Program-made: the position numbers and the translations under genes
Assembly: GCA_016713175.1 (NCBI GenBank)
Contig: JADJPQ010000004.1
Span: forward strand, 636,438 to 700,437
Source: Planctomycetota bacterium
GTDB lineage: Bacteria; Planctomycetota; UBA1135; UBA2386
Length of the DNA stretch: 64,000 bases
Reading direction: 5' to 3'
Part shown: one piece after another, positions 1 to 9,104 of the stretch
Position numbering within the stretch: the stretch's first letter is position 1
How the letters are laid out: every line of letters begins with the position of its first letter
The notes under the pieces: model-generated
Database searches by the model: none
Told to the model about the DNA's origin: nothing
Seen by the model: the letters and a program-made list of their open reading frames with translations, nothing else

Positions 1-1
1 T

Positions 2-157
2 GCGCACTTCAATCTGGCGGATGCGCTGGCGGCGAGCGGCGATCGCGAGGGGGCGCAGCGGCACTGGCGGGCGTATCTGTCGTACGATCCGAACTCGCGC
101 TGGGCGGACCAGGTGCGGCGGCGTCTGCAGGAAGGCGGCGACTCCGGTCCGGGCTGA
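2..157 (+). CDS. TPR-type protein, C-terminal end only
   Basis: The reading frame is open from the left edge and stops at TGA 155-157, giving 51 residues. The pattern is that of a tetratricopeptide helix pair (HFNLADAL, then AQRHWRAYL, then a DPNSRWA turn and a final RRRL helix). The HW-x-YL-x-DP-x-S-x-WA signature is common at the C-terminus of bacterial TPR proteins and of MerR-type regulators carrying TPRs. The N-terminal part lies outside the window, so its overall role cannot be read. The next gene is convergent, with its stop only 18 bases away. Confidence 0.7.
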   Translation, partial: AHFNLADALAASGDREGAQRHWRAYLSYDPNSRWADQVRRRLQEGGDSGPG

Positions 158-175
158 TCGCAGCGGCGTTGCCGT

Positions 176-1399
176 CTACTGCAGCACCCACGACAGGCAG
201 TTGCTCATCGACGACCCGCCCGTCGGGCACAGACCGACGAACTGCGACGCCATCGGCAAGCCCACCAGGCTCGGCGGCGGTGCCGGCAGCGGCTGGATCA
301 GCGTGATCGAGGCATTGCAGCCGCCGCCGCCGACCTGCATGCCGAAGCCGTTCGCGAACAGCGAGGCACTGATCGGCACCAGCAGGGGCCCGCACAGCGG
401 CGGGAACGACGGCCCGGTGGTCTGGCAGCTACCGAGGTTCATCACGCACCAGTAGGGCACGCCGAACTGCGCGAAGTCGAGCCCGAGTTGCAGGTTGGTG
501 CCGACCAGCGGCGCGTTGCGCAGCACGTGGATGTTCGGGCACGGCAGACAGGCGCCGTTGGCGCACGGACCACCGGTCGACGTCGCGGCGCCCCAACGGA
601 TGCCGAGGTCGATGAACGGATCGCCGCCGGGATTCTGCATCATGCAGCAGGTTCCCGCCGTGATCACCACCGAACCCGGCCCGGGCGTGCCGGTGTAGGT
701 GAACGTCGCGCGGTAGGTATTGCGACCGTCGGTCCAGAAGATCGCCGGGTTGCCGCCATCGACCGCCAGGCCGGTGATCCGGTGGTTGGCCGTCGAGAAG
801 CAGTCGACCACGTTCCAGAACCCGAACCAGGCGCCTGGATTGGTCAGCGGCGCGATGTAGATCCGGCCGTCGCCGGTGCCCGACGCGAAGTCGACTGCGC
901 TGTAGAACACCAACCCGCGCGCTTCGTCGACCGAGATGCCGGTCGGCGTGTGGGCGCCGAGCGGCGCGATCAAGTGACTCTGCGCGAACGTCAGGTTGCA
1001 GTCGTTGCTGACCCGCGTGATCACCGCGGCGCTGTCGATGATCCACAACTGGTTGCCCTGGTCGTAGACGTCGAGCCCGCAGACGTCGGCGCCGGGCGTC
1101 CTCGGGCAGTTCTGCGGCGCGCACACGATCGCGCAGGTGCTCGGGTTGGTGCTGACGATCGTGCTGCCGTCGGAAGCCCACGTCGCGTTGCTCCGCGCGT
1201 CGTAGGCGATGCCGCCTTGCCACAGGAACTGGAACGTCGAGGTCAGACCGGGTGCGGCGCAGAGGCCGATCTGCGCGCACGGGTTGTGGGTGCCTTCCCA
1301 GATCTGGTTGCCGAGCAGCGTCAGCGCGACCAGGTTGGGCGGGGTCTGTGCCAGTGCGGCGGCGGCGGGGAGGAGGAACGACAGCAGATGGGTTCGCAT
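176..1399 (-). CDS. Secreted protein, probable propeller-like exoprotein
   Basis: The 407-residue protein begins with a signal peptide (MRTHLLSFLLPAAAALAQ) ending in an ALAQ cleavage motif. That is why the ATG at 1397-1399 is chosen over upstream in-frame starts, which would add 44 residues of shadow-like sequence. The body has repeated short blocks such as GIAYDARSNATWASDG, GLDVYDQGNQLWIID, GISVDEARGLVFYS and GLAVDGGNPAIFWTDG. These look like blades of a beta-propeller that reads out as 'recomputed value, then strand'. It is rich in Cys, which fits an exported protein with disulfides. The C-terminus (NAPLVGTNLQLGL to NCLSWVLQ) matches the shared C-terminal domain seen in several other secreted proteins here. 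The ligand and role are unknown. Confidence 0.75.
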   Translation of the reverse strand: MRTHLLSFLLPAAAALAQTPPNLVALTLLGNQIWEGTHNPCAQIGLCAAPGLTSTFQFLWQGGIAYDARSNATWASDGSTIVSTNPSTCAIVCAPQNCPRTPGADVCGLDVYDQGNQLWIIDSAAVITRVSNDCNLTFAQSHLIAPLGAHTPTGISVDEARGLVFYSAVDFASGTGDGRIYIAPLTNPGAWFGFWNVVDCFSTANHRITGLAVDGGNPAIFWTDGRNTYRATFTYTGTPGPGSVVITAGTCCMMQNPGGDPFIDLGIRWGAATSTGGPCANGACLPCPNIHVLRNAPLVGTNLQLGLDFAQFGVPYWCVMNLGSCQTTGPSFPPLCGPLLVPISASLFANGFGMQVGGGGCNASITLIQPLPAPPPSLVGLPMASQFVGLCPTGGSSMSNCLSWVLQ

Positions 1400-1539
1400 G
1401 ACGGGCTCGCGGTGTGGTTCTGGGTTGCCCTGAAAGGACCATTCTCGCACCGGCGCACGACGTGGGGGCGGTTTTCCGGTCGGCGGTGTACAAGTCGGCG
1501 GTTTCCATCCGTCTGGTGGCTCGTTCCCCAACCTGAACC

Positions 1540-2571
1540 ATGAACAAGCTCCCCTCCGTCCTGTCCGTTCTCCCCCTGCTGCTGTCCCTGCCGCTGCTGG
1601 CCCAGGAGATGCCGGCGCCGGCCCCCGAACTCGCCCAACTGAAGCCCCTCGAAGGCCATTGGCAGGGGAAGGGCACCGCGACGATGATGCCGGGCGCGCC
1701 GCCGTCGACCTGGACGTCGGCCAGCACCTACCAATGGGTGATGGGCGGCTTCTGGCTGCAGTGCGACACCGCGATCGACTTCGGACCGATGGGGACGATG
1801 CGCTTCCGCGAATATCTCGGTTGGGATGGCGAGAACAAGCAGTTCGCCACGCTCGCGGTCAACAACCTGGGCGAGGGTGTGCTGGCGCACGCGCATCTGA
1901 AGGACGGCGAGATGGTGATGATGATTCCGAAGGTCCAGCCCGATGGCCCGGCGACCGAGTGCGCGCGCGTCAAGTTCACCGCCGACAAGATGGAGATGGC
2001 GATCTCGTTCCTGCGCGTCGATGGCAAGGCGACCCAGGATGTGACCGGGACGTTCACCAAGGTGGCCAGGCTCGAGATCCCGGCCCTGGGCGCCAGCAAG
2101 GCGATGATGCCGGCGGCGCCGCAGATGGCGGCGATGGCCAAGATGGCCGGGAAGTTCGATTTCGCCGGCCAGATGATCATGGCTCCCGGTGCGCCGGAGA
2201 TGAAGATCCGCGGTCGCGACACGATCACGTCGCTGTTCGATGGCGCGGTGGTGATGGTCGAGACCGTCGGCGAGAGCGATGGTGGACCGCAGTATCTGGC
2301 GACCGGGTTCTATGTCTGGGAACACGGCAAGGATCGCTACCGGATCCTGTCGGTCGACAACATGGGCATGGTCATGGCCGGCGACGCGTGGCTCTCGGGC
2401 CAGAGCATGGTCGCGACGTTCGCTGGCCCGCGGATGGGCCAGCCGACCGTGTCGCGGATGGTGCTGACGCTCGGCAAGGACGGCGGGCCGGAGAAGATCG
2501 TCGGCCACAGCATCACGGGCGAACATCCGCCGGTGCAGGACTTCTCCGGCACCTACACCCGCAGCAAGTAG
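1540..2571 (+). CDS. Secreted protein with two DUF1579 domains
   Basis: The 343-residue protein has a signal peptide (MNKLPSVLSVLPLLLSLPLLAQ). Residues about 30-185 carry the DUF1579 signature: a start 'L-x-x-LEGHWQGKG', then a 'VMGGFWLQCD' strand and 'YLGWDGENKQF'. Residues about 200-343 repeat the layout in weaker form (MAGKFDFAGQM, FDGAVVMVETVG, GFYVWEHGKDRY, ending DFSGTYTR), so the gene appears to be an internal duplication. DUF1579 proteins are lipocalin-like barrels of unknown function, common in Planctomycetota and Acidobacteriota. Met and acidic residues are frequent in the loops. It is divergent from the neighbouring exoprotein gene, with 140 bases between the starts. Confidence 0.85.
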   Translation: MNKLPSVLSVLPLLLSLPLLAQEMPAPAPELAQLKPLEGHWQGKGTATMMPGAPPSTWTSASTYQWVMGGFWLQCDTAIDFGPMGTMRFREYLGWDGENKQFATLAVNNLGEGVLAHAHLKDGEMVMMIPKVQPDGPATECARVKFTADKMEMAISFLRVDGKATQDVTGTFTKVARLEIPALGASKAMMPAAPQMAAMAKMAGKFDFAGQMIMAPGAPEMKIRGRDTITSLFDGAVVMVETVGESDGGPQYLATGFYVWEHGKDRYRILSVDNMGMVMAGDAWLSGQSMVATFAGPRMGQPTVSRMVLTLGKDGGPEKIVGHSITGEHPPVQDFSGTYTRSK

Positions 2572-2577
2572 CGCCGG

Positions 2578-3753
2578 TCAGCGGTCGCCGGCTTCCTGGT
2601 CTGGCGCGACGCGCGCCTCGACCGCCGCTGCCACCGGCAGGTCCTTCGGCAGCGGCGGCGCCGCGACCGGCTTGACCGCCAGGATCGATGCCGCCGGCAG
2701 CACCTCGGGTGCCGCTTCCGGCAGTTCGCGCCGACAGCGCTGCGACGCCGACAGCAGGATCTGCGCCTCGGCCAGGTCGAGCAGCCGCGGGAACGGTGCG
2801 CGCAACTGGATCGCCAGCAGCGGCTCGCCCTGCGAGCGCGGCATCTCGAACTCATCCCAGTCGTAGACCGTGCCGTCGATGTACTGCAGCACTCGCCGCG
2901 CCAACGTCAGCTTCGGCAGCAGGTCCGCGGTCGGTTGCAGCAGACGCAGCTGTTCGACGGTCAGCAGTTCCTTGGGATCGGCGACCCGGGGCAGGCCACT
3001 GCGCGCGACCAGACCGCTGCTCGGGGTCCACTCGAGCCAGGTCTTGATCAGGTCGCAGTTGGCCGAGATCAGGCGCACGCCGACGCTGTTGCAGTCGGTC
3101 GTGTGACCGCGGTTGATCGCGACCTGGTAGCGCGTGCCGCTGACGACGCTCCAGATCGGGCAACCGCTGGCGCCGCCGACGGAGCGGACGTTGGACAGCA
3201 GGTAGCGGTCGCCCACGCTGGCGACGCTGTCCGACTCCCAGAACTGGAAGAACGTCGAGCCACCGGTCGGTGAGGTGGCCGGGTAGCCGGCCATGTTCAC
3301 GCTGGACGGGCTGTAGGCGAACTTCAGCGGCATGAACACGGTCAGCCCGCCGAACGCCGAGTCGAGGAACGCGGCGCCGTAGTCGTAGAGATAGGCGGTC
3401 GAGCTCGACGCGCCCGCATACAGCGAGTTGGTGCGCAGGCGGACCGCGGTGCGGCTGCCCCACGGGCGGACGAGCGAGCCACCGCTGACATACTGCGCCG
3501 GACTGACCTGGATCGAACTGGCCGACTTGTAGCCGGAGCCGAGGTCGTAGACGCAGTGGGCGGCGGTCAACACGGTGTAGGGCGACACCAGGTGGCCGGA
3601 GCCGCGGGCGCCGCCGATGGCGAGGTAGCAGACCTTGTTCCAGGGCGCGTCCAGGATGGTCGGACTGACGATCGGCGTGCGGACGTCGCACTGGGCGGCC
3701 AGCGGCGCGCAGGCGAACAGGGCGGCGGCAACGGTGACGGACAGCGTCTTCAT
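2578..3753 (-). CDS. Secreted trypsin-like serine protease (S1 fold)
   Basis: The 391-residue protein starts at ATG 3751-3753 with a clear signal peptide (MKTLSVTVAAALFACAPLAAQ). The S1 fold is shown by GSGHLVSPYTVLTAAHCVYD (catalytic His), YDYGAAFLD (candidate Asp) and GGASGCPIWS (catalytic Ser in the GxSG form). The GASGCP form, in place of GDSGGP, resembles glutamyl-endopeptidase-like S1B enzymes. About 90 residues follow the protease domain; they are Ala/Pro-rich and end in an acidic stretch, with no recognised fold. It probably acts in the periplasm or outside the cell. It is convergent with the DUF1579 gene, with stops 6 bases apart. The substrate is not evident. Confidence 0.85.
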   Translation of the reverse strand: MKTLSVTVAAALFACAPLAAQCDVRTPIVSPTILDAPWNKVCYLAIGGARGSGHLVSPYTVLTAAHCVYDLGSGYKSASSIQVSPAQYVSGGSLVRPWGSRTAVRLRTNSLYAGASSSTAYLYDYGAAFLDSAFGGLTVFMPLKFAYSPSSVNMAGYPATSPTGGSTFFQFWESDSVASVGDRYLLSNVRSVGGASGCPIWSVVSGTRYQVAINRGHTTDCNSVGVRLISANCDLIKTWLEWTPSSGLVARSGLPRVADPKELLTVEQLRLLQPTADLLPKLTLARRVLQYIDGTVYDWDEFEMPRSQGEPLLAIQLRAPFPRLLDLAEAQILLSASQRCRRELPEAAPEVLPAASILAVKPVAAPPLPKDLPVAAAVEARVAPDQEAGDR

Positions 3754-3936
3754 GGGATTCCTCGATTGGGTAGGACAACCCGACCAGCAGGAGCCCGGCG
3801 CCGCTGTCACCGGGACGGCGCGCGAATCCTGGCGATCTTGGCGGGCGGGCAGCGCCGGCTGCGTTGACGACCATGTCTTCGGCCCGCTCGGCCGGTTCTC
3901 GTTTTCAGTCCGTCGTTTCCTGGAGGTCGGATCTGC

Positions 3937-5052
3937 ATGCACCCGGTTGTCGTTGCTCGTGTTGTTCTCACCCTCGGAGTGGTCCTCCTGGCGGCGTGTG
4001 GCGGTGGCGGGGAGACGGCGGGACCTGCGCCTGCTCGGCCGGTCGCCTCGCTGCACGTCGAGCCTCTGGCGCCGCTCACCGTCGAACTGCTCGACGGACG
4101 CCATGTGTTCCGACACTTGATCGTCGTGCGCGGTGTGGACACGGTGTCGGGACAGCTCGAGCCGTTGGAGGCCAAGGACTTCGACACCGAGATCCTGATC
4201 GACGGCGCGCCGCTCGACAGCGAGTCGCTGCTGGCGGAGAACGAGATCGACGCCGACCTGATGGTCTCCCTGGTGCTGGACGCGAGCTACTCGATGGTCT
4301 CCGACCACTCGCCACGAGCCTTCGAACCCATGCTGGCGGCGGCGCGGGTGTCGCTGGAACGCATCATCCAGCGTTGGATCAGCAAGGGCGATACGGCCTT
4401 CTCGTCGTGGATCTGGTTCGACGACTACATCTATGACCCGTGGCAGGCGGCCGACTACGCCGCCGAGAACATCACGCGGATTCCCGCACCGCCGGCGGGC
4501 ACCGACACCAGACTGTTCGGTGCGATGGACTTCATGCTGGCGCGGCATCAGCAACTGCGCGCCGGCGGCGGTGGTCAGCCCCCGCTCGCCGCTGGTCCCG
4601 TCGATCGTCACGTGATGATCGTGTTCACCGACGGCACCGACAACCGCAGCCACTTCGCCGAACCCGTGGCAACGCAGTTGCGGACCAGCCCGTTCGCGCA
4701 CGAGCGTTCGCGGCCGGCGCAGCCGACGTCGCTGGCGGCCCTGGAGGCACGCCTGCAAGCCCTCGACTACCTGGCGGTCTACGTGATCGGCTTCGGCTCG
4801 AGCATCCAGGCGGCCGACCTGGAGCGCCTGGCGGCCGCCGCCAATGGACAGTTCATCCGCGCCGACGCGACCAGCGAACTACCGGCGGTGTTCGACACGA
4901 TCTCGCGGCAGGTCACGGCAATCCGGGAGATCGGCGCGCGCGACCCAAGACCACTGCGTGGGCCGCACGAGTTCCGCGTGGTGGTCCGGTCGCGGCATGA
5001 CGCGAGGATCACGGCCTCGGTGATGACCCCGTTCACGGGGTTGACCCGGTGA
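3937..5052 (+). CDS. Lipoprotein with von Willebrand factor A domain
   Basis: The 371-residue protein begins with a lipoprotein signal; the lipobox LLAAC puts the lipidated Cys at residue 21, followed by a GGGG linker. A vWA domain spans roughly residues 105-345. The MIDAS metal-binding DxSxS is seen as DASYS at 115-119, with a second Asp in FTDGTDN. vWA domains of this kind bind protein partners through a divalent metal. The last four bases overlap the GTG start of the next gene (GTGA), so the two are probably translated together. The gene is divergent from the protease, with 183 bases between the starts. The partner is unknown. Confidence 0.85.
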   Translation: MHPVVVARVVLTLGVVLLAACGGGGETAGPAPARPVASLHVEPLAPLTVELLDGRHVFRHLIVVRGVDTVSGQLEPLEAKDFDTEILIDGAPLDSESLLAENEIDADLMVSLVLDASYSMVSDHSPRAFEPMLAAARVSLERIIQRWISKGDTAFSSWIWFDDYIYDPWQAADYAAENITRIPAPPAGTDTRLFGAMDFMLARHQQLRAGGGGQPPLAAGPVDRHVMIVFTDGTDNRSHFAEPVATQLRTSPFAHERSRPAQPTSLAALEARLQALDYLAVYVIGFGSSIQAADLERLAAAANGQFIRADATSELPAVFDTISRQVTAIREIGARDPRPLRGPHEFRVVVRSRHDARITASVMTPFTGLTR

Positions 5053-6131
5053 ACGCCCCGCCGGCGCAAGGCCCGCAGGCTCGCTGCGCCGCGATCCTGT
5101 TGGTGGGGCTGCTCGGCGTGCTGTCGGCCATTTCTCACCAGGCCGCGGCGGAACTCCCGCCCGAACCAATCGTGGGTGGCACGGTTTCGTTGGGCCACCG
5201 CGCGGCTGCACCCGCGGTCGCGACCACCGGGACGGCCGCAACGGCGACCACGGACACACGCCGCATTGCCGCCGGTACCGCGGCGGAGAACGCATTCTCG
5301 GTGATGCTCGTGGATTCGGCGGCGCGGGCGGTCGGCGGGGTGACCGTGGCTCTGTTCGCGGTGGAAGTCGATAGCGCCGTGTTGGCGGCAGCGGTGGATG
5401 CTCGTTGGGGGCGGGCAGATCCCAGCGGCTTGCCAGGGCTCGGCGATCTCCGGCCGATCTGGGTGGGTGTCAGCGATGCCCGAGGTCGGGTCGACAGTAG
5501 CGTCGTCGCGGCCACGGCTCATGCGGTGGTCGATGCGATGGGCGCGTTTCCGACGTTGCTCGTTCGTTGCGACTGCGGCACGACGCAGTCGGTGTCGCGG
5601 CCTCGGTCCATTCGCGGCAGCGTTCACGGCGGCGGTGTGACCTGGCAGCGAGTGGTCCTGATCGGGCCGAGAACGCACGTGGAAGCGCCGGTGACCGATG
5701 CATGGTTCCTCTGCCCACCGACCGCGGATGCGTCGCTGCGCCTGATCGCGGTCGGCGCGACCCGTGAGGCGCTGGTGCTGCTCGGTGCACCCGTGGGGGA
5801 CGACTCGGAGGTCATCTGCCTCGATCCAGCGGCCCTCGCATCGGCATCCCGATCGCCTCGGGCCGAACGCTCGGGCTGGCTCGGTGTGCCCTCGAGAGCC
5901 TCGACGGGAGGCATGCACCTGCTGGCCGAACAACAGGTTGGGCAGGTGCTGTGGAGCTGCGGTGTGGACGTCGTCCCCGTCGACACCAGGATGGAATCCG
6001 ACCTTGCTCGTGTCCCGCGAGTGGCGATTACGTCGCCAAGCGGGCGAGCTCGGCGACCCGATTCATCAGCGCGTGCAGGCGGCCGAGCAGCGCCAGCCGA
6101 TTCTGCCGCAGCGCCGGCTCTTCGGCGTTGA
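5049..6131 (+). CDS. Hypothetical exported protein, translationally coupled to vWA lipoprotein
   Basis: The 360-residue protein uses a GTG start inside the GTGA overlap with the upstream vWA gene, which decides the start. A hydrophobic N-terminus (CAAILLVGLLGVLSAIS) looks like a signal or membrane anchor. The body is rich in Ala, Val, Thr and Arg; residues about 90-260 resemble a beta-rich domain (MLVDSAARAVGGVTVALFAVEVD, GVSDARGRVDSS, TLLVRCDCG). The 'x-D-x-x-G-R-x' layout recalls carboxypeptidase-regulatory-like folds, but I cannot assign a family. The last 104 bases run antisense through the 3' end of glyS, and the final 40 residues are low-complexity Arg/Ala/Pro, as expected if the original stop was lost. 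Function unknown. Confidence 0.6.
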   Translation: MNAPPAQGPQARCAAILLVGLLGVLSAISHQAAAELPPEPIVGGTVSLGHRAAAPAVATTGTAATATTDTRRIAAGTAAENAFSVMLVDSAARAVGGVTVALFAVEVDSAVLAAAVDARWGRADPSGLPGLGDLRPIWVGVSDARGRVDSSVVAATAHAVVDAMGAFPTLLVRCDCGTTQSVSRPRSIRGSVHGGGVTWQRVVLIGPRTHVEAPVTDAWFLCPPTADASLRLIAVGATREALVLLGAPVGDDSEVICLDPAALASASRSPRAERSGWLGVPSRASTGGMHLLAEQQVGQVLWSCGVDVVPVDTRMESDLARVPRVAITSPSGRARRPDSSARAGGRAAPADSAAAPALRR

Positions 6132-8127
6132 CCATCACCGCGTCGAAGAAGGCATCGACTGGCGCCCGCAGCCGCGCGCAGGCCACCAACGCCGCCTGGT
6201 AGTCACCGGCCGCAAAGCGCGGCTCGGCCACCGCAACGGTGGCGGCCAGCGCCTGCGCCAGTTCGCGTTCGGCTGGTTCGCGCAGCAACGCCTCGGCGAC
6301 GCTCGTGCCGGCCGGCGTATCGCTCTTCTTCAGGATGTTGCCGATCCGCTTGTTGGCCGCCGCCAGCGCCGCCGCTTCGGGCAAGGCGGCGAACGCACGT
6401 ACCGCCGCCAGGCGCCTCGGCACCTCGGCCACCTGCATCGGCCGCAGCGCCAGCACCGCATCGACTTCCTGCGCGGTGTAGCCCTGGTCTTTCAGCACGC
6501 CGGCGAGCCGGTCGAACACGAACTCGACCAGGGCGGCGGTCGGATCCTGGATCAGCGCACCGAACGCCGGCGTCGCCAGCGCGATCAACTGGTCCAGTCG
6601 CAGCGGCAGTTGCCGTTCGATCAGCATCCGCAACGCGCCGAGCGCATGCCGCCGCAGCGCGAACGGGTCCTTGTCGCCGGTCGGCACCTGGCCGATGCCG
6701 AACAGGCCGACCAGCGTCTCGATCTTGTCCGCCAGCGCGACGGCGATGCCGACCGGATCGCGCGGCAGGCTGTCGCCGGAGAAGCGCGGTTTGTAATGAT
6801 CGGCAACGGCCTCGGCGACCTGGGCGTTCTCGCCGTCGAAGCCGGCATAGTAGCCGCCCATGACGCCCTGCAGTTCGGGGAACTCGCCGACCATCTCGGT
6901 CAGCAGGTCGGCCTTGGCCAGCATGGCCGCGCGGTCGGCCAGTGCCGCCAGCGCGTCGCCGCCGAGCGCCTGCGCGATGCCGCGAGCCAGCGTCCGGACC
7001 CGCTCGACCCGGTCGCCCTGACTGCCGAGCTTGTTGTGGTAGACGACCTTGTGCAGGCCCGGCAGCCGGCTCGCCAGGGTCTTCTTGCGGTCCTGTTCGA
7101 AGAAGAATCGCGCGTCGGCCAGGCGCGGCCGCACGACGCGTTCATTGCCGCCGATCACGGCGCTGGCGTCCGCCGGCCGGATGTTGGCGACGACGAGGAA
7201 CCGCTCGGTCAACCGCCCCTGCGCGTCGAGCAGCGGGAAGTACTTCTGATTCTGCTTCATCGTCAGGATCAGGCACTCCTGCGGCACCGTCAGGAACTCC
7301 TTCTCGAAGCGGCACCGCAGCACGTTGGGCCGTTCGACCAGCGCGGTCACTTCGTCGACCAGCGCCTCGTCTTCGATCGGCGTCAGTCCCTCTTGCTGCG
7401 CGCGAGCCTGCAACTGGGCCACCAGCTCGGCGCGCCGCTCGGCGAACGACGCGATCACGGCGCCATCGTCGCGCAGTTGCTGCGCGTAGCCATCGGCGTC
7501 GCGCAGTTCGATCCTGGCCTGGCCTTCACAACGGTGCCCTTGCGTGATCCGATCCGCCTGCAGGCCGAGCGTGCCGACCGGCACGACGTCCGCGCCGTGC
7601 AGCGCGACCAGCCGATGCGCCGGGCGGACGAACTTGACGATGCTCCAGCCGTCCTGCGGCTGATAGCTCATCACCTTCGGGATCGGCAGCCTGGCGATCG
7701 TGTCGTCGAGCGCCTTCTGCAGGGCCTGCGCCAACGTCGCCCCGGGCACGACCTTGTCGAGGAACAGCGCTTCGGCCTTGCCGTCCGGCGCGCGCACCAA
7801 CGCGGCAACGACCGTCGCGTCGGCGCCCATGCTGGCGAGCTTCTTCAGCAGCGCCTGGGTCGGTTGCCCCTGCGGATCGAGGCCGACCGACACCGGCACG
7901 ACCTTCTGCCGCACCTGCTGATCGCGGCCGCGCGCGGCGACCTTGCTCAGATGGGCTGCCAGACGCCGTGGCGAAGCGAATGGCGTGACGACCGTGTCCT
8001 CGGCCAGCAGGCCCTGCGCGCGCAAGCCCTCGGCCAGCAGCGACGCGAACGCCTCGCCGAGCTTCTTCAGCGCCTTTGGCGGCAGTTCCTCGACGAACAA
8101 TTCGACCAGCAGACTCGCGGTGCTCAT
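6028..8127 (-). CDS. glyS: Glycyl-tRNA synthetase beta subunit
   Basis: The 699-residue protein is of normal length for the bacterial beta chain (about 690). It opens with the typical LLVELFVEELPPKALKKLGE and contains the family blocks FASPRRLAAHL, FPKVMSY-like PIPKVMSYQ, VPQECLILTMKQNQKYFPLLD and GNERVVRPRLADARFFFEQD. The beta chain holds the tRNA-binding part of the alpha2-beta2 glycyl-tRNA synthetase and charges tRNA-Gly together with GlyQ. It follows glyQ with one base between stop and start, so the two form an operon. The 3' end is overlapped by 104 bases of a convergent gene. Confidence in the call is high. Confidence 0.97.
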   Translation of the reverse strand: MSTASLLVELFVEELPPKALKKLGEAFASLLAEGLRAQGLLAEDTVVTPFASPRRLAAHLSKVAARGRDQQVRQKVVPVSVGLDPQGQPTQALLKKLASMGADATVVAALVRAPDGKAEALFLDKVVPGATLAQALQKALDDTIARLPIPKVMSYQPQDGWSIVKFVRPAHRLVALHGADVVPVGTLGLQADRITQGHRCEGQARIELRDADGYAQQLRDDGAVIASFAERRAELVAQLQARAQQEGLTPIEDEALVDEVTALVERPNVLRCRFEKEFLTVPQECLILTMKQNQKYFPLLDAQGRLTERFLVVANIRPADASAVIGGNERVVRPRLADARFFFEQDRKKTLASRLPGLHKVVYHNKLGSQGDRVERVRTLARGIAQALGGDALAALADRAAMLAKADLLTEMVGEFPELQGVMGGYYAGFDGENAQVAEAVADHYKPRFSGDSLPRDPVGIAVALADKIETLVGLFGIGQVPTGDKDPFALRRHALGALRMLIERQLPLRLDQLIALATPAFGALIQDPTAALVEFVFDRLAGVLKDQGYTAQEVDAVLALRPMQVAEVPRRLAAVRAFAALPEAAALAAANKRIGNILKKSDTPAGTSVAEALLREPAERELAQALAATVAVAEPRFAAGDYQAALVACARLRAPVDAFFDAVMVNAEEPALRQNRLALLGRLHALMNRVAELARLAT

Positions 8128-8128
8128 G

Positions 8129-9055
8129 TCAGGCGCTCTTCTGCTTCTTGGCTTCCAGCGCGGCGATCACTTCGTCGGCCCAGGCTTTCGGCGCCATCGG
8201 GAAACCGAGCCGCGCGCGGCTGTCGACGTAACTCTGGGCGACGGCGCGGGCGAGGTTGCGGATCCGGCCGATGTAGGCGGCGCGTTCGGTGACCGAGATG
8301 GCACCGCGCGCGTCCAACAGGTTGAACGTGTGGCCGGCCTTCAGCAGCTGCTCGTACGCCGGCAGCGCCAGCTGCTGTGCCATCAGATGCTTGCTCTGCT
8401 TCTCGTGCGCCGAGAACGCCTGCAGCAGGAACTCGACGTCGCTGTGCTCGAAGTTGTAGGCGCTCTGTTCGATCTCGTTCTGCAAGAAGACGTCGCCGTA
8501 GCGGATGCCCTCGGCGTAGGTCAGATCGAACACGTTCTCGACGCCCTGCAGATACATGCACAGCCGTTCGAGGCCATAGGTGATCTCGCCGGTGATCGGC
8601 CGGCAATCGATGCCGCCGACCTGCTGGAAGTAGGTGAACTGGGTGACTTCCATGCCGTTCAGCCAGACTTCCCAGCCGAGTCCCCAGCAGCCCAGCGTCG
8701 GGTTCTCCCAGTCGTCTTCGACGAAGCGGACGTCGTTCTTCGTCAGGTCGAAACCGACGGCGCGCAAGGAGCCGAGGTAGAGGTCGAGGATGTCGGCCGG
8801 CGACGGTTTGAGGACGACCTGGAACTGGTAGTAGTGCTGCAGGCGGTTGGGGTTCTGGCCGTAGCGACCGTCCTTGGGGCGGCGGCTGGGCTGGACGTAG
8901 GCGGCGCGCCACGGCTCGGGGCCGAGCGCGCGCAGGAAGGTGGCGGTGTGGCTGGTGCCGGCGCCGACTTCCATGTCGTACGGCTGCAGCAAGGCGCAGC
9001 GTTGCTTGTCCCAGTAGTCCTGGAGGCGAAGGATCAGCTGCTGGAAGGTGATCAT
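8129..9055 (-). CDS. glyQ: Glycyl-tRNA synthetase alpha subunit
   Basis: The 308-residue protein matches the bacterial alpha chain (about 300 residues). It starts [18 protein letters not shown] and has the motifs [37 protein letters not shown] and [11 protein letters not shown] that form the class II aminoacylation site, and later FTYFQQVGG and [13 protein letters not shown]. The alpha chain makes glycyl-adenylate and transfers glycine to tRNA-Gly together with GlyS, which lies one base downstream. Presence of the alpha2-beta2 type means this organism does not use only the eukaryote-like single-chain enzyme. The gene ends in a Lys-rich tail (EAKKQKSA). Confidence 0.97.
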   Translation of the reverse strand: MITFQQLILRLQDYWDKQRCALLQPYDMEVGAGTSHTATFLRALGPEPWRAAYVQPSRRPKDGRYGQNPNRLQHYYQFQVVLKPSPADILDLYLGSLRAVGFDLTKNDVRFVEDDWENPTLGCWGLGWEVWLNGMEVTQFTYFQQVGGIDCRPITGEITYGLERLCMYLQGVENVFDLTYAEGIRYGDVFLQNEIEQSAYNFEHSDVEFLLQAFSAHEKQSKHLMAQQLALPAYEQLLKAGHTFNLLDARGAISVTERAAYIGRIRNLARAVAQSYVDSRARLGFPMAPKAWADEVIAALEAKKQKSA

Positions 9056-9104
9056 CGTGGCGGGCGGCGGATCCTACGGATCGGCGGCGCCGTCGCCAGC
9101 GTGC

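Noticed and set aside
5764..8292. 842-residue plus-strand open frame over glyS
   Set aside because: Antisense shadow of glyS/glyQ with shadow composition (Arg, Gln, His, Val) and no recognisable motif.
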